Positions 16,735 to 25,916 of a stretch of 64,000 bases of DNA are shown here, one piece after another. The notes beneath the pieces are model-generated. The model was not told the origin of the DNA and ran no database searches. It saw nothing but the letters and a program-made list of their open reading frames with translations. The DNA is from RUG14515 sp045117995 (GTDB taxonomy: Bacteria > Bacillota_I > Bacilli_A > RFN20 > CAG-826): assembly GCA_045117995.1 (NCBI GenBank), contig JBGUOH010000009.1:248001-312000 (forward strand), given 5' to 3'. How positions within the stretch are numbered: the stretch's first letter is position 1; the number at the start of each line of letters is the position of its first letter. The position numbers were made by a program, and so were the translations under genes.

Positions 16735-17330
16735 TGGAGAAGCTTAAAGCTCTTATCCGTTTAGAAGAATCTTTAGCCAAGTTACCAAGCGTTGGACGTC
16801 GTAGCGCAGAGCGTATGGCGTACGCAATGCTGAATATGGAAGATGATGACTTGAATGAGTTTTCTGACGCCATAAAAAACCTTAAACAATCAATACACGT
16901 CTGCCCTATCTGTGGCTTTTTGACCGAAGGCGAGAACTGCGTTATTTGTGACGATAAAGAACGCGACCAAGATACCTTGATGGTCGTTTCTTTCCCAAAA
17001 GACGTTATCGCTTTTGAAAACGCTGAATACTACCATGGTTTATATCATGTCCTTAATGGCGTGATTTCCTTAGGTAAAGGTGGCACTCTTTATGATTTAA
17101 ACATCAATACCTTGATGAAGAGATTAGATAATCACCACTTCAAAGAAGTGATTATTGCCACTAACCCAACAATTGAAGGTGAAACCACCGCGTTATATTT
17201 AGCGAAGTTAATTTCCGATAAAGTGGATTCCGTGACCCGTTTAGCGTACGGTCTCCAAATGGGTGGAAACTTAGATTATACAGACGCTTTAACATTATCA
17301 AAGGCCGTTGAAGGAAGAAGAAAACTATAA
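16734..17330 (+). CDS. recR: Recombination protein RecR
   Basis: A 198-residue recombination mediator working with RecF/RecO to load RecA on gaps. An N-terminal helix-hairpin-helix (LAKLPSVGRRSAERMAY), a Cys4 zinc finger (CPICGFLTEGENCVIC), a Toprim domain (IIATNPTIEGETTALYLA) and the C-terminal VTRLAYGLQMGGNLDYTDALTL are all intact. The TAATG overlap with ybaB implies coupled translation. Confidence 0.96.
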   Translation: MEKLKALIRLEESLAKLPSVGRRSAERMAYAMLNMEDDDLNEFSDAIKNLKQSIHVCPICGFLTEGENCVICDDKERDQDTLMVVSFPKDVIAFENAEYYHGLYHVLNGVISLGKGGTLYDLNINTLMKRLDNHHFKEVIIATNPTIEGETTALYLAKLISDKVDSVTRLAYGLQMGGNLDYTDALTLSKAVEGRRKL

Positions 17331-17343
17331 AGAGGTAGAAGTT

Positions 17344-17964
17344 ATGTTTATTACTCTTGAAGGACCAGAAGGATCTGGCAAAACAACCGCTGTTAATTAC
17401 GCTGTTAGCAAATTAGAGGAGATGGGATACAAAATCGTCCGCACTCGTGAACCAGGTGGTACACCAATCGCGGAACAAATTCGCAATGTCATTCTCGATA
17501 AAAACAACACAGCGATGGACGAAAGAACAGAGGCCCTTCTTTATGCTGCTTCAAGAAGGCAACACCTTGTGGAAAAAGTCTGGCCTGCTTTAAAAGAAGG
17601 CAAGATTGTTATCTGCGATAGATACTTAGATTCCTCATTAGCCTATCAAGGTGGTGCAAGAGGATTAGGTGTTGAAAATATCTTAAACGTTAATAACTTT
17701 GCTACCGAAGGTACATTCCCAGATTTAACTCTTTTATTTGATATCGATCCACAAATTGGATTAGCGAGAATTGCCGCTAACGCAAATAGAGAAGTTAATC
17801 GTTTAGACTTAGAAAAGTTAGACTTCCATAACAAAGTCAGAAACACATTTTTAGAATTAGCAAAACGCTACCCAGAACGTTTTGTCATTATTGATGCAAG
17901 CAAGAGCAGAGAAGAAGTTGCGGATGCGACTTTGAAAGCCATGCTCTCCAGAATATGCAAGTAG
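17344..17964 (+). CDS. tmk: Thymidylate kinase
   Basis: A 206-residue dTMP kinase making dTDP. P-loop LEGPEGSGKTT at the N terminus, the DR(E/Y) region CDRYLDSSLAYQGGARGLG, and the lid region ANANREVNRLDLE are present. Start at 17344 has AGAGGT upstream and gives the family start MFITLEGPEG; the in-frame ATG at 17308 lies inside recR and is rejected. Overlaps holB by 10 nt. Functionally linked to thyA located elsewhere in the window. Confidence 0.95.
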   Translation: MFITLEGPEGSGKTTAVNYAVSKLEEMGYKIVRTREPGGTPIAEQIRNVILDKNNTAMDERTEALLYAASRRQHLVEKVWPALKEGKIVICDRYLDSSLAYQGGARGLGVENILNVNNFATEGTFPDLTLLFDIDPQIGLARIAANANREVNRLDLEKLDFHNKVRNTFLELAKRYPERFVIIDASKSREEVADATLKAMLSRICK

Positions 17965-18950
17965 AGAAATACCTAAAGAATTACCAACCAGTTATTTATC
18001 AAACCTTTGTTAATTCATTACAAAAAGGTCAACTTTCTCATGCTTATCTTCTTTCTGGAAGTAATGGCACTCCACTTTTAGATATTGCGAAGTTCTTCGC
18101 TAAATCAATCCTCTGTGATGACCCATCTCCACTGGCGTGTAACTCATGTATCACATGCTTACGTGTGGACGATGATAACTATCCAGACTTCTTCATCTTT
18201 GATGGTAGTAAATCCACGATCAAGAAAGAAGCAGTCACCACGATTGAAAGTTCTTTTGAAAAGAAGGCTTTTGAAAATAAGGGTATAAGAATTTATATTC
18301 TTCACCTCATTGAGAATATGACCATTGAGGCAATCAATAGCATTCTTAAATTCTTAGAAGAACCAGGACAACAAATCTATGCTTTCTTAACCACGAACAA
18401 TGAGAACAGTATCTTGCCCACCATTATTTCTAGATGCCAAGTCTTAAGATTAAAACTCATTGATAAGAATATCGTCATCAAAGATGCGATGGACTTCGGC
18501 GTGGAAAAGAAAGATGCGGAATTGCTCTCTTATTTCTATAACGATGGAGAACTCATTAAAGAGATTATCGATGACGAAGACAACAATGATGCTTTCTTCA
18601 CTGCGAAAAAGTGTTTTGAAGAAACATTACAAGCGATGGACGAAGGTGATAAGGACGCACTTATCTACTTTGTGCAAAGTAATGTCGCTAATCAAATCAA
18701 GAGTAAAGAAGCATGCAGATACTTCATCAATATGTTAGTAATGGCGTTCGAGGATATGATTGCCATTTCTAACGAAAAAGCCCCATTTTTAGAAAGTTAT
18801 GCTACAATGTTAGAACATCTTGTCAATCAACTTTCTCATATCAATGAAAGTTTGATTGAGTTATTAAGGTGTGCCACTGCGATTAATACGAACGTCAATA
18901 TCGTCTTATTAATAGATCACGTTTTTTATACGATTACCAAAGAGGACTAA
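17955..18950 (+). CDS. holB: DNA polymerase III subunit delta prime
   Basis: A 331-residue clamp-loader subunit. SHAYLLSGSNGTP matches the P-loop position but lacks the GKT lysine/threonine, as expected for a non-ATPase delta prime. A zinc-type Cys set (LACNSCITCLR), IENMTIEAINSILKFLEEP and the SRC motif ISRCQVLRL follow. In Bacillus subtilis two genes (darA, yaaR) separate tmk from holB; here they overlap directly. Confidence 0.93.
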   Translation: MQVEKYLKNYQPVIYQTFVNSLQKGQLSHAYLLSGSNGTPLLDIAKFFAKSILCDDPSPLACNSCITCLRVDDDNYPDFFIFDGSKSTIKKEAVTTIESSFEKKAFENKGIRIYILHLIENMTIEAINSILKFLEEPGQQIYAFLTTNNENSILPTIISRCQVLRLKLIDKNIVIKDAMDFGVEKKDAELLSYFYNDGELIKEIIDDEDNNDAFFTAKKCFEETLQAMDEGDKDALIYFVQSNVANQIKSKEACRYFINMLVMAFEDMIAISNEKAPFLESYATMLEHLVNQLSHINESLIELLRCATAINTNVNIVLLIDHVFYTITKED

Positions 18951-18953
18951 TAT

Positions 18954-19844
18954 ATGCCAAAAATTGATAACGAAAAACAAAATCAACAGATAGATCAAAA
19001 ACATGAATATAGCCATTTCGTTGGTGTAAAGTTTTTAAATACTCCAAGAGCGTATTTCTTTGGCTGCAATGACAATAACTTTGCCTTAGGTGACAAGGTC
19101 GTCGTCGAAACAGTAAGAGGTATGGAACTTGGTACCATTGCAATTGAACCTATCTCCATTGATAAATACGCGAATGGTTTATATCTCAAACCAATCGTTA
19201 GAAAAGCCACTGATGTGGATATCCGTTTAGCGGACATTAACCAAAAAGACGCGGTATATGCATTAGAAATCTGCCAAGTTGAATCCAAAAAGCTCAATCT
19301 TGATATGAACTTAATTTCTTGTGAATATACTCTCGATAAATCCAAAGTCATCTTCTCCTATTTAGCGGATGACCGTGTCGACTTCCGTGAATTATTAAAA
19401 GTCTTAGCCTCACGTTTAAGAACAAGAATTGAACTTAGACAAATTGGTTCTAGAGACAAAGCTAAAATGATTGGTGGTCTCGGTGTGTGCGGTATGCCTT
19501 TATGCTGTTCCACATTCTTAAATGAATTCGATGGTATTTCCATTAATAGAGCAAAAAACCAAATGCTTGCGATTAACATTCCAAAGTTAAGTGGACAATG
19601 CGGCAAATTGATCTGCTGCTTAAAATATGAAGACGATGCCTACACCGAAGAAAGAAAGAAATTCCCAGATTTAGGTAGCAAGCACTTCATCGACAAAGTC
19701 GAATATACAGTCACCAGTGTGAATATTCTTTCACGCGTTGTGAAAATTGAAAACGACGAAGACATTAAATTCCTTCCTTTGGAAGACTTCTATAAACAAG
19801 CAAGTGGTCCAAAGAATAAAGAGAAACGCTATGAAAAGAAATAA
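18954..19844 (+). CDS. ricT: RicT/YaaT family PSP1-domain protein
   Basis: A 296-residue homologue of Bacillus YaaT, part of the RicA-RicF-RicT complex that stimulates RNase Y-dependent mRNA maturation. The PSP1 domain spans the N-terminal two thirds; conserved Cys groups CGMPLCCSTFL and CGKLICCLKYE match the residues involved in Fe-S binding. The conserved neighbour order holB-ricT is kept, but yabA, which commonly follows, is missing. It starts 3 nt after holB and overlaps rsmI by 14 nt. Confidence 0.92.
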   Translation: MPKIDNEKQNQQIDQKHEYSHFVGVKFLNTPRAYFFGCNDNNFALGDKVVVETVRGMELGTIAIEPISIDKYANGLYLKPIVRKATDVDIRLADINQKDAVYALEICQVESKKLNLDMNLISCEYTLDKSKVIFSYLADDRVDFRELLKVLASRLRTRIELRQIGSRDKAKMIGGLGVCGMPLCCSTFLNEFDGISINRAKNQMLAINIPKLSGQCGKLICCLKYEDDAYTEERKKFPDLGSKHFIDKVEYTVTSVNILSRVVKIENDEDIKFLPLEDFYKQASGPKNKEKRYEKK

Positions 19845-20670
19845 GTCTTTCGATAAAGGTAACTTCCCCCTCTATTTAATAGCCACTCCAATAGGTAACC
19901 TAAAGGAGTTTTCTTCACGCGCTATTGAAGTAGTGAGCGACGCTGATATCGTCGCCGCGGAAGATACCCGTAATGCATATGACTTATTAATGAAGTTTGG
20001 TATTAAAAAAGAAACTTATTCTCTTAGAGAACATAACGAAAAAGAAGCTAGTCAACATCTTATCTCCCTTATCAAAGCGGGTAAGAAAGTTGTTTATATG
20101 TCCGATGCTGGTTATCCAGGCATCTCTGATCCAGGTCATATTTTAGTAAAAGAAGCAATTGAGAATGATATCCCAGTATCAACAGTCTCTGGTAGTTCCG
20201 CTTTTATTAATGCTCTAGTGGCCTCAGGTTTAGAAACAAATCACTTTTTCTTCTATGGATTCTTATCCGCTAAAGACGGAGAAGCCAAAGAAGAAATTAA
20301 TAGTTTAAAAGCTTTAAGAAATACGATTGTCTTCTATGAAGCACCACATCGTATCATTAGAACTATTAAGTTATTAAAAGAGGTTCTCGGCAATAGATAC
20401 GTCTGTTTAGCAAGAGAACTAACAAAAATAAATGAAGAATATATCAGAGGCACCCTCGAAGAATTGTCTAATATAGAGGAAGAAACCCTCAAAGGTGAAA
20501 TGGTTTTAATCGTCGATGGTAATCGCGATGAGATTATCTTTAAAGACGACGAAATCACTTCACGTGTCGCTTATTTTGTGAATTTAGGCCTTTCTCAAAA
20601 AGACGCGATTAATGTTGTCTCTGAAGAATTCAAAATTAACAAAAATTACATCAAGAAACTATTATTCTAA
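19831..20670 (+). CDS. rsmI: 16S rRNA (cytidine(1402)-2'-O)-methyltransferase RsmI
   Basis: A 279-residue tetrapyrrole-methylase-fold RNA methyltransferase acting at the ribosomal P site. LYLIATPIGNLKEFSSRA, AAEDTRNA, YMSDAGYPGISDPGHILV and SGSSAFINALVASGL are the family motifs. Start at 19831 lies 14 nt inside ricT; a longer frame from 19747 has no similarity upstream and is rejected. The C-terminal part (INVVSEEFKINKNYIKKLL) matches the small helical domain of the family. Confidence 0.94.
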   Translation: MKRNKSFDKGNFPLYLIATPIGNLKEFSSRAIEVVSDADIVAAEDTRNAYDLLMKFGIKKETYSLREHNEKEASQHLISLIKAGKKVVYMSDAGYPGISDPGHILVKEAIENDIPVSTVSGSSAFINALVASGLETNHFFFYGFLSAKDGEAKEEINSLKALRNTIVFYEAPHRIIRTIKLLKEVLGNRYVCLARELTKINEEYIRGTLEELSNIEEETLKGEMVLIVDGNRDEIIFKDDEITSRVAYFVNLGLSQKDAINVVSEEFKINKNYIKKLLF

Positions 20671-20675
20671 GCATT

Positions 20676-23600
20676 ATGGAAATCGTATTTAAAAAAGATA
20701 AAGCACAGAAGAAACCAAACCCATTTAAGGAAATCGCTAGTAAAGCATTTGAGAAAATCAAAAACTACCGCTTACCCGCTACTTTTTATTATTTCTTAAT
20801 ACTTATCGCTATCGGTGTGGGCTTCTATATGATGATGCTCGCTCAAAACGATTTCTCATTAGCTTATGGTGGTGACTATATGGCCCAATATATCCCTATG
20901 GGATACCATGTTTGGGACTACTACCATGAATGGTTTAGAACTGGTCACTTTGTTTTATTTGATCCAGATATCTATTTAGGCGTTAACTCTTTTGGTTCTA
21001 ATGCCTACTATGGTTTGTTCTCACCATTTAATTTAATCATTGTTTTATTCCCACGTGTTTTAGTGCCTCAAGCAATGGCTATTACATCCATTATCAAGAT
21101 TGCTTGTGCGGGCTTATTCTTCTCTGCTTATATGAAGCAGGCTTTCAAAGTTAAGGATAATGTCGCTAGATTATGTGGTATTGCTTATGCTTTCGCCGGT
21201 TGGGGCGCGTTCTACCTTTGGTATAACAACTATCAAGATGTATTAGTGTTCTTCCCACTAGTATTACTGGGTATAGAAAATACCTTGCAGAAAGAAAGAC
21301 CATGGTTATTAGCCTTAGGTGTTTTCTTCTTAGCAATTTCTAACTATGTTTTAATGGTTTCATATGTAGTATGTGCCTTCTTATATGCGATGTTCCGTTA
21401 TTTCCAAACTATTAGAACAAGAACTGTTGGTGGAAATTTTAAAGTCCTAGGATTAGGGTTTATAGGCTTTGCGGGTGGCATCATGATGAGTGCGCTTGTC
21501 TTTGGCCCCGCTTTTATGGCCACGATGACCTCACCAAAACTCGAAATGGCGGGTTATAAGGAATTACTTAAAACATATTGGACTGATAAGAAATATAAAG
21601 AGTTCTTTGATTTATTACTTTCTTGGAAAGTAGCTCCAGACCAACACAATAGAATTATTCCAGAAAGAGTTTATTATCCAATCTTAGAATTCTTCTTCCC
21701 TACCACGACATGTAGATCCCTTCCAACATTAGAGTTATATGGTTGGGACTTTGATGATATTTGTGTTTCCTTATGGTGCTATGTCCCATTCATCATGTTC
21801 TTAGTGCCGGCTTTAATTCAATCATTTACCGAAAAGAAATGGACCCATATTGTGGGCTTTGCCTTAATGGTGTTCACATTATTTACCCCAGTAATGTACT
21901 ACTTAACTGTTGGGTTCACTAACGGGTACGCTAGATGGACATTATTTGTGGTTGCCGCATTAATTGCCTATGTCGGTATTTATATCAACAAGATTCCAAA
22001 TGTTCCTACATGGCATATGCATATCGGCTTCCTTTTTGCCATTATGGGTATGTTTGCTTCATGGTTTATTACTCGTAAATTAGCGGGAACCGCTGTTAGT
22101 AATGAACCAGGTTTTGTCCAATTAGGTATCGGTGGATTAATGCTCGCTGGCTTAACCGCTTACTTTGGAAAAACTGCGAAAAATAAAATCGTTAGAAGTG
22201 TTGGATATGTCCTAACCACAATTTATTTCTTAGTGATGTTATTCGTCTGGTTCACTTCTGATATGGGTTTAGATATGCTCAGTGAGCCAAAGAGCGGAGA
22301 ACTCACCTATCGTTTCTTAGAAGATGGCGTTAATTCCACGAATATCGTCTTTATCGCCGAGATGCTTTATGTCGCTGTGGTTTATGTGGTCTTACTTCTA
22401 GTAAGAAACACTAAAGTATTTGTCTTTATCGCCACATTATTTGTGAGCGTTGAAGCTATTGCTGTTGGTAACTTTGTGACTTGGGGTCATGGTTATGATG
22501 GTGGTCATAATAACGGCTATGACACTAACGAAAGATTTAGATATACCTTAAAGAAGATTGAAGATACCGATAAGTCCTTCTATCGTATGTACACTTCTAT
22601 CGGTGATGGTTGGAGCACAAATAACGCCTTTATGAATGGTTATGGTGCGGCTTCTTTCTTCCATTCCTTATATAACTTTGAAGTTAATGATTACACCTTA
22701 TGGACTGGTTTAAGAAACGGTGAAAAGTCCGTCGGTGGTAGCTATAGAAACAAAATCGCTGATATTGATAACCAATTAGGTATCAAATACTACGTCATTA
22801 ATAAGCAAAAGATGATGTATAACGAGATTGTTAATAATAACAAAGAAAATCCTGATGCCTTTATGGCTAATGTTCCATGGGATTTCACTGAAAATAAAGA
22901 TCTCGAAACAAGCGAATATAAAGTCTACGAAAATAAGAAATTAAACGATTTAGGCTATGCCTATGACACTATTTATAGTGGTGGCTTAGAAAGAAGCGGC
23001 GTGAACTATGATGTCAGATGCGTAAAGAATGCCTTAACACTTTCTAATACCGCGATTGCCCCACTTGAAGACTGCGAAGAAATCGGTAGAGAACATAGCG
23101 ATATCACCATCACTGACACCAAACCAGATGTCTTAGACGAAGATAAAGACCACTACCAAAGTGTGCGCTACACACATAACGTTTATCACGTTGGTACATG
23201 GGCTAAATACTATGACTTCGCAAAGATTCCAGATATCCCAACTGATTTCACACCGCTTTATGGTGGTTATTATGATTCTAACGAAACCATGAAATACTTT
23301 GCTTTCTTTACTCCAAGAATAAGTGGTCAACCACTCTTCAAAGAAGGTACAGCTTTATACGTTAAAGCGGGTTTCACTGGCTCTATTAAATACAATTTCT
23401 ACTTCATCGATAAAGATAACAAGATTTTTATGATGGATGCTCACGATGACGATACCACTGATAACACATCCTATATGCGTGGATTCTACGTGAAACGTGA
23501 TTGCTACGCTCTCGCAGTTGTTGGTAAATACTATCAAAGCCATGTGAGATCATATTCCCTCTCTTTCTATCAAGAAGATATTTCTGATTACCAAGCTAGA

Positions 23601-23975
23601 TTGGATAAATTAAACGCTGAACCAATTACTAACGTTAAATATTCCGCGGATAAATTCACATTCGACACTAATTACAGCAAAGATAAATTCGTTGTGACTC
23701 GTGTTGCTTATGATAATGGTTGGAAATTAAAAGCGACTAATAACGACACAAAAGTTACTACTGATATGAAAGTCTATAAAGGTAACGGTGGCTTTGTTTC
23801 TTTCGTGGCCCCTAAAGGTAGTTATTCATATACCATGGTCTACGAAACACCATATTTGAAGCTCTCTTACGTCGTCAGTGCGGTCTCATTTATGACCTTC
23901 TTCGCCTCTTTACTTGGCTATCATTACTACCAAGAAAAGAAGAGAATTCACCACTTAGATGGCCTTTATAGGTAA
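20676..23975 (+). CDS. yfhO: YfhO family multi-spanning membrane protein
   Basis: A 1099-residue polytopic protein of the YfhO family. After a short basic N terminus and TM1 it has the conserved extracytoplasmic motif GGDYMAQYIPMGYHVW, about a dozen more helices to about residue 600, a large extracellular domain (about 610-1060) and a final TM helix followed by YHYYQEKKRI. Family members act in cell-surface glycosylation, for example of teichoic acids in Listeria and Bacillus, with GT-C-like architecture; the substrate here is unknown. It begins 5 nt after rsmI with no clear SD, suggesting read-through and coupling, and ends before a strong terminator. Confidence 0.88.
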   Translation: MEIVFKKDKAQKKPNPFKEIASKAFEKIKNYRLPATFYYFLILIAIGVGFYMMMLAQNDFSLAYGGDYMAQYIPMGYHVWDYYHEWFRTGHFVLFDPDIYLGVNSFGSNAYYGLFSPFNLIIVLFPRVLVPQAMAITSIIKIACAGLFFSAYMKQAFKVKDNVARLCGIAYAFAGWGAFYLWYNNYQDVLVFFPLVLLGIENTLQKERPWLLALGVFFLAISNYVLMVSYVVCAFLYAMFRYFQTIRTRTVGGNFKVLGLGFIGFAGGIMMSALVFGPAFMATMTSPKLEMAGYKELLKTYWTDKKYKEFFDLLLSWKVAPDQHNRIIPERVYYPILEFFFPTTTCRSLPTLELYGWDFDDICVSLWCYVPFIMFLVPALIQSFTEKKWTHIVGFALMVFTLFTPVMYYLTVGFTNGYARWTLFVVAALIAYVGIYINKIPNVPTWHMHIGFLFAIMGMFASWFITRKLAGTAVSNEPGFVQLGIGGLMLAGLTAYFGKTAKNKIVRSVGYVLTTIYFLVMLFVWFTSDMGLDMLSEPKSGELTYRFLEDGVNSTNIVFIAEMLYVAVVYVVLLLVRNTKVFVFIATLFVSVEAIAVGNFVTWGHGYDGGHNNGYDTNERFRYTLKKIEDTDKSFYRMYTSIGDGWSTNNAFMNGYGAASFFHSLYNFEVNDYTLWTGLRNGEKSVGGSYRNKIADIDNQLGIKYYVINKQKMMYNEIVNNNKENPDAFMANVPWDFTENKDLETSEYKVYENKKLNDLGYAYDTIYSGGLERSGVNYDVRCVKNALTLSNTAIAPLEDCEEIGREHSDITITDTKPDVLDEDKDHYQSVRYTHNVYHVGTWAKYYDFAKIPDIPTDFTPLYGGYYDSNETMKYFAFFTPRISGQPLFKEGTALYVKAGFTGSIKYNFYFIDKDNKIFMMDAHDDDTTDNTSYMRGFYVKRDCYALAVVGKYYQSHVRSYSLSFYQEDISDYQARLDKLNAEPITNVKYSADKFTFDTNYSKDKFVVTRVAYDNGWKLKATNNDTKVTTDMKVYKGNGGFVSFVAPKGSYSYTMVYETPYLKLSYVVSAVSFMTFFASLLGYHYYQEKKRIHHLDGLYR

Positions 23976-24011
23976 AAATACTTAATATTTTTTCTTGCTT
24001 TTGAAGGCCGG

Positions 24012-24039
24012 CTTCTACTAAGATAGTAGAGGTTTTTTT
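24012..24039 (+). terminator. Terminator between yfhO and typA
   Basis: CTTCTACTA (24012-24020), AGA loop, TAGTAGAGG (24024-24032) with one G-U pair, then seven T residues. It separates the dnaX-yfhO unit from typA. A weak TTGCTT/TAAGAT pair overlapping the hairpin could be the typA promoter. Confidence 0.85.
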
Positions 24040-24056
24040 CTAGGAGGGCCTCATTT

Positions 24057-25883
24057 ATGAACATTCGTAACATTGCCATCATCGCACACGTTGACCACGG
24101 TAAAACCACCTTAGTTGACCAACTTTTAAAATCCTCTGGAACCTTCCGTGAAAACGAAGAAGTGAATGAAAGAGCGATGGATAGTAATGATATCGAAAGA
24201 GAAAGAGGCATTACCATCCTTGCTAAGACAACATCCATTATTTATAAAGACACAAAGATCAATATTCTTGATACTCCAGGACACGCTGACTTCGGCGGTG
24301 AAGTTGAAAGAATTATGAACATGGTTGATGGTTGCTTATTACTCGTGGACGCTTTTGAAGGCACCATGCCACAAACAAGATTCGTTTTAAAGAAAGCCTT
24401 ACAAGCCCACATTAAACCAATTGTTGTTATTAACAAAGTTGATAGAAATAACATTGATATCGAAAAGACATTAGACGAAGTCTTAGAGCTCTTCATTGAA
24501 TTAGGCGCTCCAGATGAATTCTTGGAATTCCCAGTCGTCTATACATCTGGTTTAAAAGGTACTTCTTCTTTAGAAGCTAACGTTAATACTCAAAAACCAG
24601 GTATGGAACCAGTGTTGGATACAATTATTAAAGAAATTCCAGAACCACGCGTTGATGTTAACGCCCCACTCCAATTACAAGTTGCCTTATTAGACTATAA
24701 CGATTTCGTCGGTAGAATTGGCTTAGGCACAATTAAAAGAGGTACCATCCACGTTAACGATAATGTGACAGTCGCTAGACTTGATGGCAGCACTGTTAAC
24801 TTCCGCGTTATGAAGTTATTCGGTTATCAAGGCTTAAAGAGATTAGAAATCGAAGAAGCTTCCGCGGGTGAAATCGTCGCTGTCGCCGGTTTAACCGATA
24901 TTAACGTTGGAGAAACCATCGGTGCGTTTAATAACGTTGATCCATTACCTCCAATTAGACTTGATGAACCAACCTTACAAATGACATTTGGCACTAACTC
25001 TTCTCCATTATCTGGCCAAGACGGTAAGCAATTAACCGCTAGAAAGATTGAAGAAAGATTATTCAGAGAAACACAAAAAGACGTCGCTCTTAAAGTTGAA
25101 AGAATTCCAAATAAAGAATCTTGGATCGTCTCTGGTAGAGGTGAATTACACCTTTCCATCTTAATTGAAAACATGAGACGTGAAGGCTTCGAATTGGAAG
25201 TTAGTAAACCACAAGTCATCATTAAAGAAATTGATGGCGAAAGATGTGAACCATATGAAGACTTATTAATCGATGTACCAAACGAATTCGTTGGTGACAT
25301 TATGATGTCTTTAGGTAATAGAAGCGCTGAATTAATCAACATGGATGCTAGAGAAACAGTCACAATTCTCCAATACGTCATTCCATCCCGTGGTTTATTA
25401 GGCTTTATGACCAATTTCATGACCTTAACCAAAGGTTATGGCATTATCTCCCACACATATAAAGAATATCGTCCAGCGAGTTCATTAAACTTAGGCGAAA
25501 GACAAATCGGTGTTCTCGTGGCCACTGAAACAGGTCAAGCCACTCCATACGCGATTGAGCACGTTGAAGAAAGAGGCACAATGTTCATTGAACCAGGTGT
25601 CATGGTCTATGAAGGTATGATTATCGGTGAAAACCGTTATGATATTGACTTAGCGGTCAACTGTGTTCTCAAAAAGAACTTAACTAACGTGAGAAGCGCC
25701 ACTAAAGATACAACAGTTGTCTTAAAGACACCACGTAAGATGTCCTTAGAAGCTTGCTTAGACTATATCAATAGTGACGAACTCGTTGAAATCACTCCTT
25801 CTACATACAGAATGAGAAAGAAAATCCTCAACACTGCGGAACGTAAGAAATATGATTCCCATGTGAGAAGAGGCGATCTCTAA
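24057..25883 (+). CDS. typA: Translational GTPase TypA/BipA
   Basis: A 608-residue ribosome-binding GTPase involved in 50S assembly and stress adaptation. G1 IIAHVDHGKTTL, switch RERGITILAK, G3 DTPGHADFGGEV and G4 VINKVDR are intact, followed by the EF-G-like domains and the TypA-specific C-terminal domain (LNTAERKKYDSHVRRGDL). GGAGGG lies about 9 nt before the ATG. Transcribed separately from yfhO; ends at a bidirectional terminator. Confidence 0.96.
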   Translation: MNIRNIAIIAHVDHGKTTLVDQLLKSSGTFRENEEVNERAMDSNDIERERGITILAKTTSIIYKDTKINILDTPGHADFGGEVERIMNMVDGCLLLVDAFEGTMPQTRFVLKKALQAHIKPIVVINKVDRNNIDIEKTLDEVLELFIELGAPDEFLEFPVVYTSGLKGTSSLEANVNTQKPGMEPVLDTIIKEIPEPRVDVNAPLQLQVALLDYNDFVGRIGLGTIKRGTIHVNDNVTVARLDGSTVNFRVMKLFGYQGLKRLEIEEASAGEIVAVAGLTDINVGETIGAFNNVDPLPPIRLDEPTLQMTFGTNSSPLSGQDGKQLTARKIEERLFRETQKDVALKVERIPNKESWIVSGRGELHLSILIENMRREGFELEVSKPQVIIKEIDGERCEPYEDLLIDVPNEFVGDIMMSLGNRSAELINMDARETVTILQYVIPSRGLLGFMTNFMTLTKGYGIISHTYKEYRPASSLNLGERQIGVLVATETGQATPYAIEHVEERGTMFIEPGVMVYEGMIIGENRYDIDLAVNCVLKKNLTNVRSATKDTTVVLKTPRKMSLEACLDYINSDELVEITPSTYRMRKKILNTAERKKYDSHVRRGDL

Positions 25884-25892
25884 TAAAAGAAA

Positions 25893-25916
25893 AAAAGCGG
25901 AATCAAATCCGCTTTT
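25893..25916 (+). terminator. Bidirectional terminator typA / TrkA-C gene
   Basis: AAAAGCGGA, 6-nt loop ATCAAA, TCCGCTTTT, followed by ATTTTT on the plus strand and by a T run on the minus strand. It serves the convergent ends of typA and the membrane TrkA-C gene and overlaps the latter's stop codon. Confidence 0.88.

Noticed and set aside
17955..18738. Additional ORFs at 18085-18288 and 18460-18738 on the plus strand
   Set aside because: They are alternative-frame shadows of holB without recognisable domains or start signals.
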